From UBA1162 sp049513695 (GTDB taxonomy: Bacteria; Chloroflexota; Dehalococcoidia; GIF9; UBA5629): a stretch of DNA of 38,364 nucleotides. The position numbers and the translations under genes were made by a program. The first letter of the stretch is position 1. Every line of letters begins with the position of its first letter. Location of the stretch: positions 1-38,364 of the forward strand of contig JBEKVW010000008.1 of the NCBI GenBank assembly GCA_049513695.1, written 5' to 3'. The notes below the pieces were generated by a model. That model was not told where the DNA came from, did no database searches, and saw only the letters and a program-made list of their open reading frames with translations. Positions 9,059 to 17,029 of the stretch are shown here, one piece after another.

Positions 9059-9183
9059 GTGATGACCTCCAAAATTTTAACTAATGGCTTGAAGTCGGGT
9101 GATTTAAAACGTGAATAAATTAAGGCGGGATAATGCGTTAATGTAATCCAGTTAGCAATAACCGAAACTTAACCACCTTCTTA

Positions 9184-9212
9184 ACTATACAGTAGAAAGC
9201 CTCGTTACACAA
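9184..9212 (-). promoter_or_regulatory. Candidate promoter for zinc-ribbon/sigma-factor genes
   Basis: On the minus strand, TTGTGT (9207-9212) is followed after 17 bp by TATAGT (9184-9189). It would transcribe leftward into the zinc-ribbon gene after a leader of about 120 bases. The -10 is good and the -35 is moderate. Confidence 0.45.
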
Positions 9213-9259
9213 ATTCATATCGAATTTGCCGGCAATAGCCTGTCAACATATGTCCCAGC

Positions 9260-9288
9260 TTTACACAGAAACCTTTGTCATATATAAT
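9260..9288 (+). promoter_or_regulatory. Sigma-70 promoter for the DEAD-box helicase
   Basis: TTTACA (9260-9265), a 17-bp spacer and a perfect TATAAT (9283-9288) form a near-consensus promoter. The predicted start near 9295 leaves a leader of about 110 bases before the TTG at 9404. The rest of the 345-bp gap 9059-9403 shows only the divergent minus-strand promoter. Confidence 0.7.
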
Positions 9289-9403
9289 ATGTATATAGTT
9301 CAAGTTTAGGTTATTCACCAGCTTCGTATAGTCTCTTCAGATTTATCTCAAGTTCTTGGATGGCCCAACCTGGCTAAATAAAATAATCTAAGAGGTCATC
9401 CAT

Positions 9404-10615
9404 TTGAGTTTCCAAAATTTCAATCTTCACCCCAGCATCATGGCTGGCGTAGAAGCGGCTGGTTATACAACGCCCACGCCCATCCAGATGCAGGCCATCC
9501 CCCCCATTATGCAGGGCCGCGATATCATCGGCCTGGCGCAAACAGGCACAGGCAAAACGGCGGCTTTTCTGCTTCCCGCACTTCACCGCCTATTACAGCT
9601 TCCTAAAGGAAAGATAGGAGTGCTTATCATTTCCCCCACGCGTGAGCTTGCCGAGCAGACCTGCGAGGCAATCGACGCCCTGGGAAAGAAAACCGGCTTG
9701 AAAAGCATAGCCATCTATGGCGGCGTCGGCATGGAACAGCAGGTCCGCAGGCTGCGCAGCGGCGTAGAGATAGCAGTTGCCTGCCCGGGCCGGCTACTCG
9801 ACCATATCTGGAAGGGCACGATAGACCTGTCCCACCTGGATATACTGGTAATCGACGAGGCTGATCGCATGTTCGACATGGGGTTCCTTCCCGATATAAA
9901 AAGCATCCTGAAATGCGTAATGGAGCGACGTCAGACGCTGCTTTTCTCCGCTACTATGCCGGCGGATATCCGCAGGTTAGTTAAGGATACCCTGCGCAAC
10001 CCGGTAACTATTCAAATCGGGCAGTCGGCGCCTGCCGACACCGTCTCGCACTCGGTATACCCGGTCAAACAGCATCTGAAAACCTCCCTTTTGATCGAAT
10101 TCCTGCGTCGGAATGAAACCGACTCAGTGCTTATATTCACACGCACGAAGCGCCGTGCAGACCGCGTTGCCATGCAATTGCAGAGGGCCGGCTTCCACGT
10201 GGCGCAAATACACGGTGACCTGGCCCAGAACAGGCGCCAGGCTGCGCTGGATGCCTTCCGTTCCGGTTCCGTTAAAATCCTGGTAGCGACCGACATTGCC
10301 GCCCGTGGCATCGATGTCCTGAGCATTTCACACGTAATCAACTATGATATGCCTGATAGCGTTGATGCTTATACCCACCGCATAGGCCGTACGGGTCGAG
10401 TGGAACAAAAGGGCATTGCCTTGACTCTTGTTACGCATGAAGATGCTTCCCTGATACGTGATATTGAGAACGTACTAAATGCACCACTGGAGCGCATGAC
10501 CCTGGATGGTTTCAACTACCTGACCCCTGCTCCGGCCATGACAGGCAGGCCCGTGGCTAACCGTTCCAACGGCCGCCGCTCATTCAGTAACCGAGTTTCG
10601 AGCGGCCGAAGATAG
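9404..10615 (+). CDS. DEAD-box ATP-dependent RNA helicase
   Basis: The 403-residue protein contains the two RecA-like domains of the RhlE/CsdA-type helicases that unwind structured RNA in ribosome assembly or mRNA decay. Visible motifs are Q motif PTPIQMQAIP, motif I AQTGTGKT (K51), Ia PTRELAEQ, motif II DEAD in VIDEADRMFDMGF, motif III SAT in LLFSATMPADI, and motif VI HRIGRTGR. The C-terminal tail is short and basic, ending near SFSNRVSSGRR, with no extra RNA-binding domain. The start is TTG at 9404 with AGAGGT 7 bases upstream. The long leader behind a strong promoter resembles the post-transcriptional control seen for cold-induced helicases, but that is inference. Confidence 0.95.
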   Translation: MSFQNFNLHPSIMAGVEAAGYTTPTPIQMQAIPPIMQGRDIIGLAQTGTGKTAAFLLPALHRLLQLPKGKIGVLIISPTRELAEQTCEAIDALGKKTGLKSIAIYGGVGMEQQVRRLRSGVEIAVACPGRLLDHIWKGTIDLSHLDILVIDEADRMFDMGFLPDIKSILKCVMERRQTLLFSATMPADIRRLVKDTLRNPVTIQIGQSAPADTVSHSVYPVKQHLKTSLLIEFLRRNETDSVLIFTRTKRRADRVAMQLQRAGFHVAQIHGDLAQNRRQAALDAFRSGSVKILVATDIAARGIDVLSISHVINYDMPDSVDAYTHRIGRTGRVEQKGIALTLVTHEDASLIRDIENVLNAPLERMTLDGFNYLTPAPAMTGRPVANRSNGRRSFSNRVSSGRR

Positions 10616-10837
10616 CGGGCCAATCTCCCTAAGAATAGCTGCCAGCCGGACTAAATTTGACACAGCGATTTTGAATCCCGGATCGGCGGATGGTAGACTC
10701 TGTAGCTAAGTAGCGCCCCCTGAGGTATAGGCAATCCCCGAGAAGGGAGATGTGAACTCGGCTACTTACGACTCAATCGGCAGAAACTATAACCGGAACC
10801 GGGCTGCTTACATAACTAGAATTTGGTTGTGTATTAA
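10616..10837 (+). other. Non-coding stretch with possible folded RNA element
   Basis: No coding frame is supported here. The segment 10707-10768 is bounded by an 8-bp inverted repeat, taagtagc (10707-10714) and gctactta (10761-10768), enclosing C- and G-rich runs that could pair internally. I do not recognise a riboswitch or known RNA family. A decayed group II intron fragment or other mobile remnant is possible but unproven. Confidence 0.3.
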
Positions 10838-11344
10838 ATGACATGGCAAGATATTAAGACAAATAAAGAGGCTCTTAGGTCCTTCGACACGCATTTTCGC
10901 AAAGAAGCCAAATTCTATGCTGATGAAGATATTGAGCCAATAATAGTCGAGCTACTACATGATCTCGGCTTCAAAGTTCAAACAGCTGGTGAGGCTGGCC
11001 TCATAGGACATGATGATTCTGATCATATTGCTCATGCCTTCCGTTATGACCGAATTTTACTGACCAGAGACAAGGATTATCTGGATAATCAAAAACATCC
11101 TCACCATCGCAATCCTGGCATTATCGTCCTTGATATCGAGCCTATAACTAGAGAGGGTCTGACGAATGTGCTTTTTCTTTTAAAAATTGCTGTAAGACCG
11201 TATCGGGAAATTTGGCGGGAATCGAAAATTCTCATTTCAAGGGATGGCTATATTACAGTGTGGGAGAAGGACCATGAGGCAGGCAAGCGACAAAAAAGCC
11301 GCTTTCGATTGGGTCCGCATGGGAGTATACAAGAGTGGGTTTAA
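10838..11344 (+). CDS. DUF5615-type PIN-like protein, orphan
   Basis: The 168-residue protein has the DUF5615/Mut7-C-like PIN pattern: FYADEDIEPIIVELLHDLGF near the N-terminus (D29, D31), then GHDDSDHIAHAF (D62), then ILLTRDKDYLD (D78, D80). These acidic residues would form a metal site of a PIN-fold nuclease. Many DUF5615 genes pair with a DUF433 antitoxin, but none is adjacent. Base composition looks more AT-rich than neighbouring genes, no clear SD precedes the ATG, and tRNA-Glu lies immediately downstream. These hints suggest acquired DNA. Nuclease or toxin activity is inference from the fold family. Confidence 0.75.
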   Translation: MTWQDIKTNKEALRSFDTHFRKEAKFYADEDIEPIIVELLHDLGFKVQTAGEAGLIGHDDSDHIAHAFRYDRILLTRDKDYLDNQKHPHHRNPGIIVLDIEPITREGLTNVLFLLKIAVRPYREIWRESKILISRDGYITVWEKDHEAGKRQKSRFRLGPHGSIQEWV

Positions 11345-11396
11345 ATAAACTGAAAGATATAAGTTTATTAAGTTTATCCATTATGAGAACGAGCTT

Positions 11397-11473
11397 TGGT
11401 AGCGCATACCGGATTCGAACCGGTGATCTCTGCCTTGAGAGGGCAGCGTCCTAAACCCCTAGACGAATGCGCC
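11397..11473 (-). tRNA. tRNA-Glu (anticodon CTC), CCA encoded
   Basis: The minus strand reads a 7-bp acceptor stem GGCGCAT/ATGCGCT (one G-T pair), D-arm, anticodon stem CTGCC/GGCAG with loop CTCTCAA (anticodon CTC, reading GAG), and T-arm CCGG-TTCGAAT-CCGG. Discriminator A is at 11400 and a genomic CCA at 11397-11399. Confidence 0.95.
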
Positions 11474-11586
11474 ACACGAAGCGTTAAATATTATATCAAC
11501 GCCCCCTCGAAACAACAATTCGGTATTATTTAGCCCTCGATCATTAAAGACTTATAATATTCCCTGTCCGGCCTGTTTAGGGGAAT

Positions 11587-12894
11587 ATGATGAAAATCTG
11601 GCTTACATTACTCATATTAGCAGCCCTGTTTGGAGCTCTGGTCCTAGGTTGCCTGCATGCGGGACAAACCACTACTGCGCCTTCCCAATCCAGTCAATCC
11701 AGCGCAAGCCAGCCCAACCAGTCTACTACCTCCAATGAAACACTGCCCGCAGTACCCCAGGAATATCAACAGCTTTACAGCGGCCTCGGCAACCAGATGG
11801 ACCAATTCCAGACTAAGCTCAATTCGTTGTCGAGTGGTAGCGCCACGGCAGACAAGACCATCTTTGCCTCCGAACTCCTTTATGCTAACGGCAACGTGGG
11901 CGAGGGACTTTTGAATCCCCAGGTCATGAGCTTGAACCGGTTGATGCTGGACCGTCTGCAAGCTATCGGCATCAAAGGCGTAGTCGTTGCGATTAAGTAC
12001 CCCTTGCTCAGCCCGGATTTCCCTCGTTCGTCCGAATTCCTCAAGTTTTATAAGGATATCATCGCTGAGTGCCATAGCCGCAATATAAAGGTGCTGGTGG
12101 AAGTAGGGGCCATTTTCTCAGGCACGCCTTACTCGCCCGTCCAGGTTGACTGGTCTAAATATACAACGCAATCCTTCTTACAGGGGCTGGAAGACCAGCT
12201 ATTACTGGTGGCCAGCCAGGTGCAACCCGACTATCTCACGCTGGCCAATGAGCCGGTCGCGGACGAAGGATTGACCAAACTCAAAATAACTCCCGCGGCC
12301 TGGAGCAGCTTTATCAGCTCCACTGCCGGTAGAGTCGACCGATCGCACGGCATCCTGGTCGGCGCCGGCACGGGAACCTGGGAAAACCCTGCCTACATGA
12401 ACTCTATCATCAATACGGCCGGCCTCGATTATATCGACCTGCATATCTACCCGATGGGCACGGATAACGTCTATCTCGACCGGGTTCTGAGTTACTCTCA
12501 AACGGCTCACAGCAACGGAAAGCGCGTTACAGTCAGCGAATGCTGGCTATATAAAGCGCTGCCTGAGGAACTGGGAAGCGGATTGGGCAATGCCGAGATG
12601 ATTATGGACCGGGATTACTACAGCTTCTGGAGCCCCCAAGATGCCCAATTCATTCGCTTGATGGTAAACCTGGCCGACACGGCCGATATGGATTTTGTCT
12701 CCTTTTTCTGGAGCCGCTATTTCTTCGACTACCTGGACTACCAGGCGACGCAACGCAACCTCACCACTCTAGAGTTGAATAGGCTGGCAACCCAAGCCTC
12801 AATAAGCAGCATGCGGAAGGGGAATCTCAGCCCACTCGGACAGGACCTGCAAAAGCTGCTTGGCGATCGGGCACTTATCTATCCCAGTAAGTAA
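11587..12894 (+). CDS. Lipoprotein with clan-A-like glycoside hydrolase barrel
   Basis: A 435-residue secreted protein. The N-terminus is a lipoprotein signal with lipobox ALVLGC (Cys near 22) followed by a Ser/Thr/Gln/Asn-rich linker to about residue 55. The rest resembles a TIM-barrel glycosidase. ASELLYANG and VVAIKYPLL lie early in the barrel. Candidate acid/base E222 is in LANEPVADEG, IDLHIYPMG follows, and candidate nucleophile E318 is in VTVSECWLY. An NEP glutamate plus a later SE glutamate at the strand 4 and strand 7 positions is the clan GH-A arrangement. The family is not certain (GH53- or GH5-like). ATG codons at 11587 and 11590 both follow AGGGGAA. The 3' end overlaps the convergent MmpS-like gene by 20 bp. 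Confidence 0.7.
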   Translation: MMKIWLTLLILAALFGALVLGCLHAGQTTTAPSQSSQSSASQPNQSTTSNETLPAVPQEYQQLYSGLGNQMDQFQTKLNSLSSGSATADKTIFASELLYANGNVGEGLLNPQVMSLNRLMLDRLQAIGIKGVVVAIKYPLLSPDFPRSSEFLKFYKDIIAECHSRNIKVLVEVGAIFSGTPYSPVQVDWSKYTTQSFLQGLEDQLLLVASQVQPDYLTLANEPVADEGLTKLKITPAAWSSFISSTAGRVDRSHGILVGAGTGTWENPAYMNSIINTAGLDYIDLHIYPMGTDNVYLDRVLSYSQTAHSNGKRVTVSECWLYKALPEELGSGLGNAEMIMDRDYYSFWSPQDAQFIRLMVNLADTADMDFVSFFWSRYFFDYLDYQATQRNLTTLELNRLATQASISSMRKGNLSPLGQDLQKLLGDRALIYPSK

Positions 12895-13246
12895 CAGCAG
12901 TTACATAAGGCCCAGAACTGGTGGCCGTCCTTTCGAGCTTGTCGTTGACGTATATATTTACGGTAACGCTGCCTTCCTCAGCATTGCTATGCGCATAGAC
13001 ATATGCCTGGCTGTTTTCGAAGCCCCCGTACGTGAACCTCCATGGCAGGCCCTGATCCTGGTACTCATCAGTGTCGCCGGAGGGATTGGTCACCTGGATA
13101 TCCACCGCCTGTGCGCTGCCGACCACTTCATACATCACAGTATCCGTCTGGTGACAGGCCGCATTTATGCCTATATATGCCAGTAAAAATAAGCAGGCGA
13201 TTATTTGGATGGCGACGCGAATCGACGGCGACAGCTTCGAGTTCAT
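12875..13246 (-). CDS. MmpS-like membrane-anchored protein
   Basis: A 123-residue protein with one N-terminal membrane segment (about residues 10-30) and an extracytoplasmic beta domain. The pattern VMYEVVGSAQAVDIQVTN, then QGLPWRFTY, then GSVTVNIYVNDKLERTATSSGPY resembles the MmpS family best known in mycobacteria, where it supports MmpL lipid exporters. No MmpL/RND gene is in this window. The cysteine at residue 31 has a poor lipobox. The ATG at 13246 has a strong GGAGGG. Its last codons overlap the convergent glycosidase-like gene, so the two mRNAs share 20 complementary bases at their coding ends. Confidence 0.6.
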   Translation of the reverse strand: MNSKLSPSIRVAIQIIACLFLLAYIGINAACHQTDTVMYEVVGSAQAVDIQVTNPSGDTDEYQDQGLPWRFTYGGFENSQAYVYAHSNAEEGSVTVNIYVNDKLERTATSSGPYVTAVTYWDR

Positions 13247-13352
13247 GAAAAATTCCCTCCATTACCGGGGCATCGTTCGTGCTGAAGACAGGTTCATTCT
13301 ATCTTCAAAGGCCGACCCTGTAAAGATATAGGACTGAAAGAAACTAAGAAGC

Positions 13353-13426
13353 TGGCTGGGGATCCAGGATTCGAACCTGGCCTCACGGATCCAGAGTCCG
13401 CTGTCCTACCGCTAGACTAATCCCCA
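13353..13426 (-). tRNA. tRNA-Gln (anticodon CTG), CCA encoded
   Basis: The minus strand folds with acceptor TGGGGAT/ATCCCCA, anticodon stem GCGGA/TCCGT around loop CTCTGGA (anticodon CTG, reading CAG), and T-arm CCAGG-TTCGAAT-CCTGG. Discriminator G and genomic CCA are at 13353-13356. Confidence 0.95.
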
Positions 13427-13519
13427 GTGCGTCGAGATTATATCATCGGCATGTATTTCAGGGCAACCGGCCGGATATCGTTGGGCATGCTGTACAAATA
13501 TCCTCCCCCTTCAACCTTG

Positions 13520-13547
13520 TTGACAGTTCCTGTAAAATAGGTAGAGT
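13520..13547 (+). promoter_or_regulatory. Candidate promoter for small membrane protein gene
   Basis: A perfect TTGACA (13520-13525) is followed after 16 bp by TAGAGT (13542-13547). A transcript starting near 13554 excludes the GTG at 13546 as start and supports the ATG at 13594. Confidence 0.5.
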
Positions 13548-13593
13548 GAAAACCGAAGAAACGACGCACATTGTAATTGGGGAGCATAATATT

Positions 13594-13968
13594 ATGAAAC
13601 CTACCTGGAAGCCCATTATGGCCGGCATACTCGACATCGTAGCAGGCGCCATCGGCATGGTCGGCGGCATTTACTTCGTGATGCTGAACTGGATTTTCAA
13701 TGCCATCAAGGAGATGCTACGCTTCAATCCCCAGATAGTTCAACCGGCTGTGATTCAGTGGGTAGAGCAGATATTCTCCAGCCTGTTCGCTGTACCGTTC
13801 GTTTTGGTTTTTATCGGTATTGTGTCGATTATCGGCGGCGTCTACGCACTACAGAGGAGGATCTGGGTCTTTGCGCTGGCAGGGGCCATCGGTTCCTGTA
13901 TAGCCTTCCCTTTCTTCGGGATTCCATCGGTGATCATCACCTCGCTTGCAAAAAATGAGTTCAACTGA
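13594..13968 (+). CDS. Small polytopic membrane protein, unknown function
   Basis: From the ATG at 13594 the protein has about 124 residues with three or four hydrophobic segments: MAGILDIVAGAIGMVGGIYFV, LFAVPFVLVFIGIVSIIGGVYAL, WVFALAGAIGSCIAF and FGIPSVIITSLAK. The layout resembles DUF4064-like small membrane proteins, with a glycine-rich first helix and a GG-x-YAL-x-R turn. A GTG start at 13546 would add 16 residues, but GGGGAG about 9 bases before 13594 and the promoter position favour the shorter form. It precedes rnc by 27 bp on the same strand and may share its transcript. No specific role can be stated. Confidence 0.7.
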   Translation: MKPTWKPIMAGILDIVAGAIGMVGGIYFVMLNWIFNAIKEMLRFNPQIVQPAVIQWVEQIFSSLFAVPFVLVFIGIVSIIGGVYALQRRIWVFALAGAIGSCIAFPFFGIPSVIITSLAKNEFN

Positions 13969-13995
13969 GTTGGACCCGTCCGTTTAGGCTGCACA

Positions 13996-14703
13996 TTGTC
14001 TGATTTACGTGATATCCAATCGGCATTGGGGATAACCTTCAGTAACCCTTCCCTTCTCCAACAGGCATTTGTCCACACTTCCTATATAAATGAAAATGCG
14101 GGCGCCGATGTGCGCGATAACCAGCGCATGGAATTTCTGGGCGACTCCGTGCTCACCATGATATTCGCAGAGCTGCTCTACAGGGAATTCCCAAATCTGC
14201 CGGAAGGCAAGCTGACCGAGCTGCGCATATCGCTGGTTAGACAGGAAAAACTGGCCGAGAAATCCACTGCCCTCAAACTGGGCGATTACCTGGTATTGGG
14301 AAAGGGAGAGGACTCGTCAGGTGGGAGAGAGAGGCGCAATAACCTGGCCGATACCTTCGAAGCGCTGGTCGGCGCCATTTTCCTCGACCAGGGAATCGGC
14401 AAGGCCCGTGAATTCGTGCTGTCTAATTACGAGAAGGACATTTCCGCCATCAAAGCTGGAAAGCCCGTCCTTAACTATAAGGCCCTTCTGCAGGAACTAA
14501 CACAGGCTAAATTTAAGACACTGCCGGGATATGAGATAGTTGAGGCTACCGGCCCGGACCACGATAGGGTATTCTGCGTGTCGGTCTCACTGGGAGAAGT
14601 GGTGCTGGCCATCGGCTCGGGCAAGACCAGGAAAGTAGCCGAATCGGAGGCGGCGCGCATCGCCCTCGAAAAGTTGTCTCCTGATATGTGTCAGCAGGAT
14701 TAG
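13996..14703 (+). CDS. rnc: Ribonuclease III
   Basis: This dsRNA endonuclease matures rRNA and processes structured mRNAs. The 235-residue protein has the expected catalytic domain and C-terminal dsRNA-binding domain. The signature NQRMEFLGDSVL (residues 42-53) provides E46 and D50, and LADTFEALVGAIFLD provides D119 and E122. The position equivalent to E. coli Glu38 is Gln43. The dsRBD begins near NYKALLQELTQA and ends with KTRKVAESEAARIALEKL. The start is TTG at 13996; no strong SD is visible, so it may be coupled to the upstream gene. The stop overlaps the convergent hydrolase gene by 4 bp. Confidence 0.95.
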   Translation: MSDLRDIQSALGITFSNPSLLQQAFVHTSYINENAGADVRDNQRMEFLGDSVLTMIFAELLYREFPNLPEGKLTELRISLVRQEKLAEKSTALKLGDYLVLGKGEDSSGGRERRNNLADTFEALVGAIFLDQGIGKAREFVLSNYEKDISAIKAGKPVLNYKALLQELTQAKFKTLPGYEIVEATGPDHDRVFCVSVSLGEVVLAIGSGKTRKVAESEAARIALEKLSPDMCQQD

Positions 14704-15353
14704 CACGTATATTTTAAAACGATGATTTCCATCTGCTGAGGCAGCGTTTCCTTTTTTATCTCTACTTCGCTGGCGCTAAGCTTGCGAACATTACTCTTGC
14801 CCTTAATGAAATCCTCCACCCCATATTTCAACCAGCCGCATTGATCGGTCTTGTAGTGCATGGGGATAACCATACGGGGTTTAACTTGCCGGCAGATATT
14901 GTCCGCTGTATCCACGCCGATTGTGAACACCTCCCCTATGGGAATAAGCAGGACATCCACCTGACCCATTTTCCCTATCTCATCTTTGCCTAAATCATGG
15001 CCGAGGTCCCCCAGATGGCAGACTTTAACCCCATCCACATCAAAACAGAAGATGGTATTGGCTCCCCGCTGGCTGCCCTTCGTCTCGTCATGGTATGAAG
15101 CTATGCCGAAGATGGATACGTCCTTTACCGTCTTGTTAATATGTCCTTTTAATATCTCCGGCTTTCCCGGCAGCGCCTCAGTATTATTGTGGTCAAAATG
15201 ATCGTGACTGACGGTAACCAGGTCGACAGGTTCTTTGACCTCGCCGTATTTCAGCCCGGAGCTCGAATCAGCGTGGAACGGGTCTGCGAGGAGCCTGACT
15301 CCCTGATCTGATGTAAGCAGGAAACATGAATGTCCCATCCATTTGATCTTCAC
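14700..15353 (-). CDS. Metallo-beta-lactamase-fold hydrolase (UPF0173-like)
   Basis: The 217-residue protein opens with MKIKWMGHSCFLLTSD, the usual start of UPF0173 metal-dependent hydrolases. It carries the metal motif HxHxDH as SHDHFDH (H50, H52, D54, H55). Downstream are HLGDLGHDL and a C-terminal VIPMHYKTD, the other metal-binding histidines. The natural substrate of this family is not established. The start is GTG at 15353 with a strong AGGGGAGGA located at the end of pepA. The 12-bp gap to pepA implies one transcript. Confidence 0.9.
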   Translation of the reverse strand: MKIKWMGHSCFLLTSDQGVRLLADPFHADSSSGLKYGEVKEPVDLVTVSHDHFDHNNTEALPGKPEILKGHINKTVKDVSIFGIASYHDETKGSQRGANTIFCFDVDGVKVCHLGDLGHDLGKDEIGKMGQVDVLLIPIGEVFTIGVDTADNICRQVKPRMVIPMHYKTDQCGWLKYGVEDFIKGKSNVRKLSASEVEIKKETLPQQMEIIVLKYTC

Positions 15354-15365
15354 TGTTTTCCTCCC

Positions 15366-16865
15366 CTATTTACTTAGATTTATCGCCAACCTTATCAAGG
15401 TCCTGGTACCAAAACCGGTTGCCCCCTTAACCAGCACCCCCTTATCTTTTTCCGACATGAAGGGCCCGGCAATATCCATATGCAGCCACGGTTTGACGCC
15501 GGCAAATTCCTGAAGGAACAACGCTGCCGTGATGGCGCCGCCATACCTTCCACCGGAATTCTTTATATCGGCTATATCGCTCTTGTTCAGCTCTTTATAC
15601 TCTTCCGGCAAAGGCAGTTGCCATAGGTTTTCTCCGGCTTCCTTGCCCGCTTTAACAACTTTGTCGGCCAGTGCTTGATTATTGCTGAACACCCCGGCAT
15701 ACAGATCACCCAGCGCCACATGGCAGGCCCCTGTCAGCGTGGCGAGGTCGATCAGAGGTGAAAACCCCTTTTTTACGGCATAGGACAAAGCATCGGAAAG
15801 GATAAGCCGCCCCTCAGCATCCGTATTGACCACCTCGATCGTCTTTCCATTGGATGCTATTAATACGTCACCGGGCTTCAGCGCCCGACCGCCTGGCAGG
15901 TTCTCAGTTGCGGGAACTATGGCCGTCACATTGATCTTCAATTTGAGTTTGGCTACTGCTCGGATAGCGGCAATGACGGCGGCGCCGCCGGACATATCTC
16001 CCTTCATATCCGACATAAATTCCTGGGACTTCAAGGAGATCCCTCCCGAATCAAAGGTCAACCCCTTGCCGACAAAGCCGACCGTGTCTTTGGAGGCCGG
16101 GTCGCCCCTGTAGGCGAGCACGATGAACTTGGGCGGCTGGCTGGTGCCCTGCGCCACGCCCAGTAAAGCGCCCATGGCCTCTTTTTCCATCTGCTTGCGT
16201 TCCATAATCAGGATGTCGAGACCGCATTCCTCCGCCACTTTCTTAGCTATATCCGCCATATGAGTGGGGGTCATATGGTTGCCCGGCTCATTAACCATAT
16301 CGCGGGCCAGCATGGTTGATTCGGCAATGATCCTGCCGGTCTCGGCTCCCCTATAAGCGGCTTTCAGGTTCGATGCGTCTTTATCCAGCAAGATGACGTT
16401 TTTTAAATCGTGCCCGTTATCTTTTTTGGTGAAGTGCTTTTTAAATTTGTAGGCGCCAAGCATGCTCCCCTCGGCAATAGCTTCGGCTGCCGTCGCGGCC
16501 GCCAGCCCGCCTGCGCCGGCCCCATGCAATATAGTAGCTGCCGAATCGCAGTTGTGCCCGGCCAGTGAGCGTATCACCTCGGCCATAACGTTACGTACGA
16601 TATCAGCCTTAAAATCTTCCTTCTTCCCCAGCCCGACGACGGCTACCACCCTGGCAGGTATTTTCCCCAGGGTATGCAATACGTGGACCTCGTTGGCTTT
16701 GCCCTTGAACTCACCGTTCTTTATCAAACCGCTGATGACTCCTCCCAATGCAGCATCCACAGCAGCGGTGGCGCCGCCAGGTTTGGCTACTCCTTCAAAC
16801 AGGTTCACGACTATAGCATCGCATTTGATCTTGCTGATATCACCTGTCTTTACTTCAAATTTCAA
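15366..16865 (-). CDS. pepA: Leucyl aminopeptidase (M17)
   Basis: A cytosolic two-metal aminopeptidase that removes N-terminal residues in peptide turnover. The 499-residue length is typical. The N-terminal macro-like domain is followed by the catalytic domain with GFVGKGLTFDSGGISLK (metal-binding Lys and Asp), MKGDMSGGAAV, and the family signature NTDAEGRLILSDAL. The PFMSEKDKGVLVKGATGFGTRTL C-terminus is also characteristic. The start is TTG at 16865 with GGGAGGA upstream. In E. coli PepA also binds DNA and regulates carAB. Here pepA lies divergently beside the pyr/car operon, an intriguing placement, but the operon has its own PyrR attenuator and a DNA-binding role is not shown. Confidence 0.95.
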   Translation of the reverse strand: MKFEVKTGDISKIKCDAIVVNLFEGVAKPGGATAAVDAALGGVISGLIKNGEFKGKANEVHVLHTLGKIPARVVAVVGLGKKEDFKADIVRNVMAEVIRSLAGHNCDSAATILHGAGAGGLAAATAAEAIAEGSMLGAYKFKKHFTKKDNGHDLKNVILLDKDASNLKAAYRGAETGRIIAESTMLARDMVNEPGNHMTPTHMADIAKKVAEECGLDILIMERKQMEKEAMGALLGVAQGTSQPPKFIVLAYRGDPASKDTVGFVGKGLTFDSGGISLKSQEFMSDMKGDMSGGAAVIAAIRAVAKLKLKINVTAIVPATENLPGGRALKPGDVLIASNGKTIEVVNTDAEGRLILSDALSYAVKKGFSPLIDLATLTGACHVALGDLYAGVFSNNQALADKVVKAGKEAGENLWQLPLPEEYKELNKSDIADIKNSGGRYGGAITAALFLQEFAGVKPWLHMDIAGPFMSEKDKGVLVKGATGFGTRTLIRLAINLSK

Positions 16866-16986
16866 TTCGTCCTCCCTGGTATAATGTTATGTCAATTCGA
16901 TAACCGTCGTCTACCGCCTGTTATTTTATCTGAAACTAATCGATAATCAAACACAGCCACACCTTTCACGCTGTTCAATCTGAATT

Positions 16987-17016
16987 TTGCTTAAACGCCG
17001 ATACCTATGGTATACT
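16987..17016 (+). promoter_or_regulatory. Promoter of the pyr operon
   Basis: TTGCTT (16987-16992), an 18-bp spacer and TATACT (17011-17016) preceded by an extended -10 TG at 17008-17009. The predicted start near 17023 places the PyrR-binding hairpin at the very 5' end of the transcript. Confidence 0.6.
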
Positions 17017-17029
17017 TCTAGAAAATAAA

